NCBI GenBank assembly: GCA_947632495.1
Contig: CANRPL010000050.1
Coordinates: forward strand, 1-10,423
Direction of reading: 5' to 3'
Origin: an uncultured Bacilli bacterium
Lineage (GTDB): Bacteria > Bacillota_I > Bacilli_A > RF39 > UBA660
DNA: 10,423 nt
Shown in pieces: positions 5,844 through 10,423 of this stretch. A program made the translations under genes and the position numbers. The number at the start of each line of letters is the position of its first letter. Positions within the stretch are counted from its first letter, which is position 1. The notes under the pieces are model-generated. The model was given only the letters and a program-made list of their open reading frames with translations, did not search any database and was not told the origin of the DNA.

Positions 5844-6782
5844 ATGATTTACGATTTAAAAGTTAATAAAAAATATATTAGAAGAGAGACGAATCTTGCT
5901 CGTTTATCTTTTCGTCAAGTCAAAAAAAGTGTAATGATTGATTCTGAACTTTATCACGAAAAACCTGATTGGTTCATTGTTGATAATTTTGTTCATTATT
6001 TTAAAAGAAGAGAAGATTGCCGTATTATTGGGGAACTTTTATCTAGGGATGTTATCACGAAGGTAGGAAATTCTTTTGGTATAGCTACGGCTGATTACAA
6101 ACCCGCTATTTTACAGCATAGGGGTTATGAAAGTTTAGGTTTATTATCGCCTAATATTCAAAGTTCAAAGTTTGCTTATTGCGATTTAGCTAATTTTCAT
6201 AATTTATTTTATGATTTTCCACGTCGATATGGCTCATTTACAATAAAGGTTCTTCTTGAAAAGCTTTGTATGTATGGCATCGATAATTATGATGCAGTTA
6301 AAGACCAAATTATCGCGACTTACGTAATTGATTGGTTTACACAACAATTAGATCGCAATCCCCGCAATTTGCTTTTTGAGTATCCATTTAATGATACTGA
6401 TCAATTGGACAAAGTACCTAGTCCTCATTTAGCTAAATTGATAGATAGTGAATCTTCATTCGGTATAACCAAAGATGGATATATTGATAGTGAGTATCCA
6501 CGATTATGGATACCAGCTATACCATATAGTGATGTGGATTTTAAAAATAATCCTACTCAATTTGAAGATGTAGATTTAAATATGGCTGAATTGATGATTG
6601 ATTATCCTGAAGAGGTAAGCCGTGTTTTAAATGTCTTATGTGAAAGTGATTTTGATTCGATAATTAAAATGTACGCTCCATCAAGAGATGCTGGTATTTA
6701 CGTTAGTGATGATTGTGTTTCCTTTTTAATGTCTTTTGTTGATAGTAAAAAGGAAGAGGCAGAGAAGATAAAAAGACTATAG
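5844..6782 (+). CDS. HipA-like kinase-fold protein, second of tandem pair
   Basis: A 312-residue paralogue of the preceding protein, nine bases after its stop codon. It has the same ordered motifs: K54 (HYFK), E64 (IIGELLS), GLLSPNI (99-105), catalytic-loop-like DWFTQQLDRNPRNLLF (163-178) with D170, R171, N172 and N175, D201 in LIDSESSFGI, WIPAIPYSDVDFKNNP (222-237) and MIDYPEE (251-257). The canonical DRN is present, so this copy looks the more complete kinase of the two. It ends in a charged Lys/Glu helix like the first. There is no signal peptide or membrane helix, so both should be cytoplasmic. Possible roles are phosphorylation of a protein or small molecule, perhaps as a heterodimer. 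The sequence does not establish toxin activity. Confidence 0.6.
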   Translation: MIYDLKVNKKYIRRETNLARLSFRQVKKSVMIDSELYHEKPDWFIVDNFVHYFKRREDCRIIGELLSRDVITKVGNSFGIATADYKPAILQHRGYESLGLLSPNIQSSKFAYCDLANFHNLFYDFPRRYGSFTIKVLLEKLCMYGIDNYDAVKDQIIATYVIDWFTQQLDRNPRNLLFEYPFNDTDQLDKVPSPHLAKLIDSESSFGITKDGYIDSEYPRLWIPAIPYSDVDFKNNPTQFEDVDLNMAELMIDYPEEVSRVLNVLCESDFDSIIKMYAPSRDAGIYVSDDCVSFLMSFVDSKKEEAEKIKRL

Positions 6783-6805
6783 GTTGCGTTTTCCTATAGC
6801 CTTTT
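6771..6805 (+). terminator. intrinsic terminator of the HipA-like operon
   Basis: AAAAG-A-CTATAGG (6771-6783) pairs with CCTATAG-C-CTTTT (6793-6805) with a single A-C mismatch and loop TTGCGTTTT. The TAG stop of the second gene is inside the stem. Confidence 0.87.
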
Positions 6806-6954
6806 ACATTTTGTGTGTCAAGTAGTGTTTAATATTATTGCTTTTTTATTTTTTTTAAAGCTTTTTTATGTTATGCTTACCATAGATATATTCTATAATT
6901 GGTTTATCTTATTATGTGGCTGTTATATAGATTATTAAATAGAATATACAATTT

Positions 6955-6979
6955 AAGATGTCATTTTGGCATCTTTTTT
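6955..6979 (+). terminator. hairpin with T tract at the Nudix 3' end
   Basis: AAGATGTCA (6955-6963) pairs with TGGCATCTT (6967-6975), nine pairs with one G-U and a TTT loop. The T run follows on the plus strand, so it reads best as a second plus-strand terminator behind the HipA-like pair. It overlaps the stop codon of the minus-strand Nudix gene and may weakly end that one too. The AT-rich stretch 6806-6954 holds no gene that I can see. Confidence 0.6.
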
Positions 6980-7428
6980 ATGTATCTTTCAAGTTTTTCA
7001 AGAAAAGGTAGCTGTTTTGGATTAATGATTTTTTTGGCATGATTTAATTCTATCCACTCTGCTTTATCCATTTCTGGGAAACTTTTTATTACTCCAGAAC
7101 CTTTTGGGTGTTCTTTTTCAAAAAAATTACTTTTGAAATTTGAGTTATCAAGCTCTTGCTCAACTATGAAAATTATTACTAGTTTTCGATGACTCACTTT
7201 ATGGCTACCTAAATATGTCAATCGGTTATCTACTGTCAAACCAGTTTCTTCATTAAATTCTCTTTTAGCGCATTCAATAACAGATTCTCCTTTATCTATT
7301 TCACCTTTGGGTATTGACCAAGCACCAATATCAATTCCTTGCCAATATGGTCCGCCCATGTGTGCTAGAAAAACATAATTTGTATCTTTATTTTTTTTAT
7401 ATACTAATATTCCTGCACTTCGTTTCAT
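6961..7428 (-). CDS. Nudix hydrolase
   Basis: The 155-residue protein carries a complete Nudix box, G42-x5-E48-x7-REFxEExGL (R56, E57, E60, E61, G63). The catalytic Mg2+ is held by E57, E60 and E61. The N-terminal SAGILVY strand, HMGGPYW and GAWSIPKGE segments resemble the predicted NTP pyrophosphohydrolase group of Nudix enzymes, which cleave nucleoside diphosphates linked to another group. The actual substrate cannot be read from the sequence. The start ATG has AGAGG (minus strand, 7437-7441) eight bases upstream. It is convergent with the HipA-like pair and divergent from the metal operon, so it is probably a separate unit. Confidence 0.93.
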   Translation of the reverse strand: MKRSAGILVYKKNKDTNYVFLAHMGGPYWQGIDIGAWSIPKGEIDKGESVIECAKREFNEETGLTVDNRLTYLGSHKVSHRKLVIIFIVEQELDNSNFKSNFFEKEHPKGSGVIKSFPEMDKAEWIELNHAKKIINPKQLPFLEKLERYIKKMPK

Positions 7429-7447
7429 TCGCTTCGCCTCTATCTTA

Positions 7448-7476
7448 AAATTACGCTTTTATATTCTTTTTGTCAA
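7448..7476 (-). promoter_or_regulatory. candidate promoter of the Nudix gene
   Basis: On the minus strand a perfect TTGACA (7471-7476) is followed after 17 bases by TAATTT (7448-7453), a weak -10. The start point would fall near 7441, giving a very short leader that begins at the ribosome site. It is back to back with the metal-operon promoter. Confidence 0.5.
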
Positions 7477-7490
7477 ATATTTTTTTTCAG

Positions 7491-7519
7491 TTGACAAATA
7501 ATAGTAATGTGAATATAAT
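7491..7519 (+). promoter_or_regulatory. consensus promoter of the metal-resistance operon
   Basis: Perfect TTGACA (7491-7496) and TATAAT (7514-7519) with the ideal 17-base spacer. Such a strong promoter suggests control mainly by repression. Confidence 0.93.
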
Positions 7520-7524
7520 TTAAT

Positions 7525-7544
7525 ATGTGAACAATTATTCAAAT
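7525..7544 (+). promoter_or_regulatory. SmtB/CadC-type operator
   Basis: An imperfect palindrome centred on TGAACAATTATTCA (7528-7541), with AT-rich flanks, resembles the TGAAnnnnnnTTCA core bound by ArsR/SmtB-family metal sensors. It lies just after the predicted transcription start, where a bound repressor would block the polymerase. Confidence 0.8.
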
Positions 7545-7557
7545 AAGGAGTGATCAT

Positions 7558-7908
7558 ATGGAAGATGTATGTGAAAATAATGTTATTCATGTTGAAGTTG
7601 TTGAAAAGGTAAAAAAGCATATGCTGGATGATGATCATATTATTGATTTGGCAGAATTATTTAAAGTATTTGGTGATTCAACTCGTATGAAAATTATTTG
7701 TGCACTTTTACAAAGTGAATTATGTGTATGCGATTTAGCTAATGTAATTAATTCGACGGTGTCTGCTGTTTCGCATCAGTTACGTCTATTGAAGCAAGCT
7801 AAATTAGTTAAATATCGTAAAGATGGGAAAACCGTTTATTATTCATTGGATGATGACCATGTTTATGAAATTTTTCAAAAGGGATGTGAGCATCTTGAAG
7901 AAATGTAA
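7558..7908 (+). CDS. ArsR/SmtB-family metal-sensing repressor (CadC/CzrA-like)
   Basis: The 116-residue winged-helix repressor has AAGGAGTGAT (7546-7555) before its ATG. The DNA-recognition helix is in STVSAVSHQLRLLKQAKLV (66-84). Two metal sites are readable. The alpha-3N site has ELCVCDL (54-60, C56 and C58) plus N-terminal C5, like CadC, though with one N-terminal Cys visible instead of two. The alpha-5 site has D99-x-H101-x10-H112-x2-E115, the full SmtB/CzrA ligand set. This predicts sensing of Cd/Pb and Zn. It should repress its own operon through the operator at 7525-7544 and release when metal binds. Its 3' end overlaps the ATPase gene, so the two are co-expressed. Confidence 0.95.
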   Translation: MEDVCENNVIHVEVVEKVKKHMLDDDHIIDLAELFKVFGDSTRMKIICALLQSELCVCDLANVINSTVSAVSHQLRLLKQAKLVKYRKDGKTVYYSLDDDHVYEIFQKGCEHLEEM

Positions 7909-9925
7909 ATATAATATTGTCGGTTTGGATTGTGCTGATTGTGCGAATAAGATTCAAGAACACTTAAATAATCACCCTCATTTCCATAATGTGTCAGTTA
8001 ACTTTTCAACTTCGAAAATATCTTTTGAGACAGATTATACATCTAATATTGTTAGAAAAGTTAACCAAATTATCAGTGGGATTGAACCAGAAGCGTACCT
8101 TTTAAATGATGATAAGAAACAGGCTAGTTCAATGCTGGTTAATGTTCTACGTATTATAGTAGCTGTTGCTCTTTTACTTTCAACTTATTTTGTTGATAAC
8201 GCTCTTTATGATAAGATGGTAATTATTTTAGTTTATGTTATTTTAGTAATGCGTGTTTTATTTAATGCTATTAAGCAACTGTTACATTTTACGATTAATG
8301 AGAATTTTTTGATTACCATTTCTACTATTGGAGCTTATGTTATTGGTGAGTATATGGAAGGAGCAATGGTTTTAATTTTATATGAAATAGGTAAGATTTT
8401 AGAAAATTTAGCCATTAATCATAGTAGGAATTCTATTTCTCATTTATTAGACATTAAACCTGACTATGCTAATTTAGAAGATGGACGAAAAGTTAGTCCA
8501 GAGGAAGTAAAAATTGGTGATGTTATCGTCGTTAAGGCTGGGGAGAAGGTTCCTTTGGATGGTGTTATTTTAGAGGGTAAAAGTAGTTTAGATACTTCTT
8601 CTTTGACAGGTGAAAGTAAGCTTGTCGAAGTAGAAGAGAATATGGAAGTATTATCCGGTTCTATAAATCAAAATGGCTTATTAAAAATTAAGGTTAAAGC
8701 TAATTATGATGATAGTATGGTTAGTAAAGTTTTAAAGATGGTTGAGGAGGCTTCGGATCGTAAGGCAAAAACCGAGACGTTTATCAGTAAACTTTCTAAA
8801 ATATACACACCTGTTGTAATCGGATTAGCTATTTTGGTAGCGATTGTTTTACCATATTTAGGTAAGGTTTCTTTTAATACAAGTATTTATCGTGCTTTAT
8901 CCTTTTTAGTTATTGCTTGTCCATGTGCAATTGTTATTTCTGTACCTTTAAGTTATTTTTCAGGGATTGGTTTTTTATCTAAAAAAGGTATTTTAGTTAA
9001 AGGAAGTAATTATTTAGATGCTATTAAAGATGTAAATGAGTTTGTCTTTGATAAGACGGGTACCCTTACAAATGGGCATTTTACTATTACTTCTAGCACC
9101 ATCTTATCAGGTAATGAGGATGACTTTGTCAATTATTTAATTCTTGGAGAACGTCTATCTAACCATCCCATTGCTTTAGCTATTTTAGATTATTATTGTG
9201 ATAAAAAAGACGTCATTACGCAAGATGTGAGCGATTATAAAGAGATTGCTGGTTTTGGTATTAGTTATCGCATTAACAATAAATTAGTTAAAGTAGGTAA
9301 TGCTAAATTAGTTTCCTATTATAAAAAAGAGCTTGCTGGAACACATGTTTATGTAAGTGTCGATGACATAATTTTGGGATATGTTACTTTAAATGACCAA
9401 ATTAAAGGTAGCGCTAGTAAGTTAATTTCTTCTTTACATAAGCGTGGACTTAAAGTTAGTCTGTTTACAGGAGATAACGTTGACATAGCTCGTAATGTCG
9501 CTCAAAGTTTAGGTATCAGTGAATTTTATGGTGAAATGTTACCAAATGATAAGTACAAGAAATTAGAGGAAAAAATAAGTAATGGTAATAAAGTAGCTTT
9601 TGTTGGCGATGGGGTCAATGATGCGCCTGTATTAGCTCGTGCCGATGTTGGCATTTCTTTGGGGTTAAGTGGTAGTAGTGCAGCTATTGAGACGAGTGAT
9701 ATTGTCATCATGAATGATGATTTACTTAAAATTAATACGGCTCTTGATGCAGCTTATTTTACTAATAAGATTATTAAGGAGAATCTTTTATTTGCGCTTA
9801 TTGTTAAAATGCTAGTATTGACGTTTAGTGTTTTAGGTTTTAGTACCATGTGGCAAGCAGTTTTTGCTGATGTTGGTGTAACTATTATTACGATTTTAAA
9901 TACTTTACGAATATTAAAACATTGA
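7895..9925 (+). CDS. cadA: P1B-type Zn2+/Cd2+/Pb2+-exporting ATPase
   Basis: Pumps divalent soft metals out of the cell using ATP. With the TTG start at 7895 it has 676 residues. An N-terminal HMA domain carries GLDCADC (10-16). About four hydrophobic segments lie between 84 and 180. The actuator loop is TGES (238-241), the transport motif C342-P343-C344, the phosphorylated Asp D386 in DKTGT, the nucleotide-site H424-P425, the hinge GDGVNDAP (571-578), and the last two helices carry K638 and D659, ligand residues typical of the Zn/Cd/Pb subgroup. The TTG start follows AAAGGGATGTGA (7878-7889), which resembles the anti-SD complement with one bulge, and gives a normal N-terminus. GTG 7886 and ATG 7865 are alternatives. 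It overlaps the repressor gene in another frame. Its natural metal preference is inferred; zntA-like function is equally possible. Confidence 0.94.
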   Translation: MKKCKYNIVGLDCADCANKIQEHLNNHPHFHNVSVNFSTSKISFETDYTSNIVRKVNQIISGIEPEAYLLNDDKKQASSMLVNVLRIIVAVALLLSTYFVDNALYDKMVIILVYVILVMRVLFNAIKQLLHFTINENFLITISTIGAYVIGEYMEGAMVLILYEIGKILENLAINHSRNSISHLLDIKPDYANLEDGRKVSPEEVKIGDVIVVKAGEKVPLDGVILEGKSSLDTSSLTGESKLVEVEENMEVLSGSINQNGLLKIKVKANYDDSMVSKVLKMVEEASDRKAKTETFISKLSKIYTPVVIGLAILVAIVLPYLGKVSFNTSIYRALSFLVIACPCAIVISVPLSYFSGIGFLSKKGILVKGSNYLDAIKDVNEFVFDKTGTLTNGHFTITSSTILSGNEDDFVNYLILGERLSNHPIALAILDYYCDKKDVITQDVSDYKEIAGFGISYRINNKLVKVGNAKLVSYYKKELAGTHVYVSVDDIILGYVTLNDQIKGSASKLISSLHKRGLKVSLFTGDNVDIARNVAQSLGISEFYGEMLPNDKYKKLEEKISNGNKVAFVGDGVNDAPVLARADVGISLGLSGSSAAIETSDIVIMNDDLLKINTALDAAYFTNKIIKENLLFALIVKMLVLTFSVLGFSTMWQAVFADVGVTIITILNTLRILKH

Positions 9926-9935
9926 GTATCTATGT

Positions 9936-9941
9936 TATAAT
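9936..9941 (+). promoter_or_regulatory. extended -10 promoter of the last gene
   Basis: TATAAT preceded by TGT (9933-9935), just after the ATPase stop codon at 9923-9925. The -35 region (ATTAAA, 9913-9918) is poor, so it would depend on the extended -10. No terminator lies between, so read-through from the metal operon is also possible. Confidence 0.6.
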
Positions 9942-9959
9942 ATAAATGTGGGGGATATT

Positions 9960-10423
9960 ATGGAAATAAGAGGATATAAAGCTTTTGCACCTGATGGCAC
10001 TAATGTCCATGGGATGGTCATGCCCATAGGTAGTTATCATGTTTCGGGCGAGATAAGTTTTGGTGTTACTGGTAATGGTATTCACTTTGCTAGTCGTTTA
10101 GAGGATACCATTCGTTATGGCAAGGTTGAAAATGATGTTGGTGATGTGTTAATTGCCGAGGTTAGAGGTTATGGAACGATTGTTGAAGGTTATGATGACT
10201 ATGGGGGTTATTATGATCTTTATAGTGCTTCTGATTTAGATGTCTTACGTTATCTGTCACGCGAGGAAATTATTAAGTATGCACTTTCCATCCCATCATA
10301 TCGTATGCAACGCTTTGTATCATCTTTTCGTTTAAATGAAACAGAGTTATCACTTTTTTATGGCTATGATGCTGGAGTTGACTGGGCTCTTGATTATTAT
10401 CAAAAGCATCTTCCAGCAGAGCT
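9960..10423 (+). CDS. unknown protein, 5' part only (open at window end)
   Basis: An ATG preceded by GGGGGA (9950-9955) opens a frame of 154 codons that runs off the window. The N-terminus MEIRGYKAFAPDG, then a GSYHVSGEI segment, GNGIHFASRLEDTIRYG and GDVLIAEVRGYGTIVEG resemble a widespread uncharacterised domain (DUF7666-like, often seen in phage and accessory proteins) with the pattern yK-a-f, G-h-H-F, Y and A-E-V. This is memory-based and unverified. The part after about residue 95 (DLDVLRYLSREEIIKYAL onwards) is predicted helical and not recognised. No membrane segment or catalytic motif is visible. Confidence 0.7.
   Translation, partial: MEIRGYKAFAPDGTNVHGMVMPIGSYHVSGEISFGVTGNGIHFASRLEDTIRYGKVENDVGDVLIAEVRGYGTIVEGYDDYGGYYDLYSASDLDVLRYLSREEIIKYALSIPSYRMQRFVSSFRLNETELSLFYGYDAGVDWALDYYQKHLPAE

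Noticed and set aside
4935..6782. Classical hipBA toxin-antitoxin module
   Set aside because: No small helix-turn-helix HipB gene precedes either kinase-like gene, and both partners are paralogues of each other.
9526..9711. Minus-strand open frame of about 61 codons
   Set aside because: Shadow of the GDGVNDAP region of the ATPase.

Overview
The window is AT-rich bacterial DNA from a low-GC Gram-positive lineage (Firmicutes/Bacilli or a Mollicutes-related relative). Evidence for this: Shine-Dalgarno sites of the GGTGAT / AGAAAGGA / AAGGAGTGAT type, sigma-A-like promoters that are often extended -10, tRNA genes with encoded CCA, short U-tailed hairpin terminators, a CadC-type regulator with a CadA-type metal ATPase, and a prolyl-tRNA synthetase of the short archaeal/eukaryal-like class. 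Genes end in TAA, TAG and TGA and use TGG for Trp, so the standard bacterial code applies. The species cannot be named from this sequence alone.

Layout: (1) 1-106, a tRNA-Phe clipped by about three bases at the window edge, then an intrinsic terminator. (2) 227-1807, a membrane protein with an N-terminal zinc ribbon, a long acidic low-complexity linker, one membrane helix, a coiled coil and an unrecognised outer domain. (3) 1816-2058, a strong promoter, tRNA-Arg(ACG), tRNA-Pro(TGG) and a terminator. (4) 2139-2882 (minus), a single-domain MutH/Sau3AI-family endonuclease with no methyltransferase beside it. (5) 3003-3215, a 70-residue protein of unknown function behind a good promoter, sharing a large bidirectional terminator with (6) proS (3294-4733, minus). 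(7) 4935-6782, two tandem paralogous proteins with HipA-like kinase signatures, coupled by a GGTGAT ribosome site and closed by a terminator; a perfect inverted repeat overlaps the -35 box of their promoter. (8) 6961-7428 (minus), a Nudix hydrolase. (9) 7491-9925, a metal-resistance operon: consensus promoter, SmtB/CadC-like operator, ArsR-family sensor and an overlapping P1B-type Zn/Cd/Pb-exporting ATPase. (10) 9960 to the window end, the 5' part of a gene of uncertain family with its own extended -10 promoter.

The clearest functional unit is the metal operon: the sensor should bind the operator just downstream of the transcription start and release it when Zn/Cd/Pb is bound, allowing expression of the exporter. 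The least explained parts are the tandem HipA-like pair (no HipB antitoxin seen), the solitary MutH-like nuclease next to the tRNA cluster, the small protein at 3003-3215 and the zinc-ribbon membrane protein. I see no CRISPR array, insertion sequence, integrase or complete defence system.
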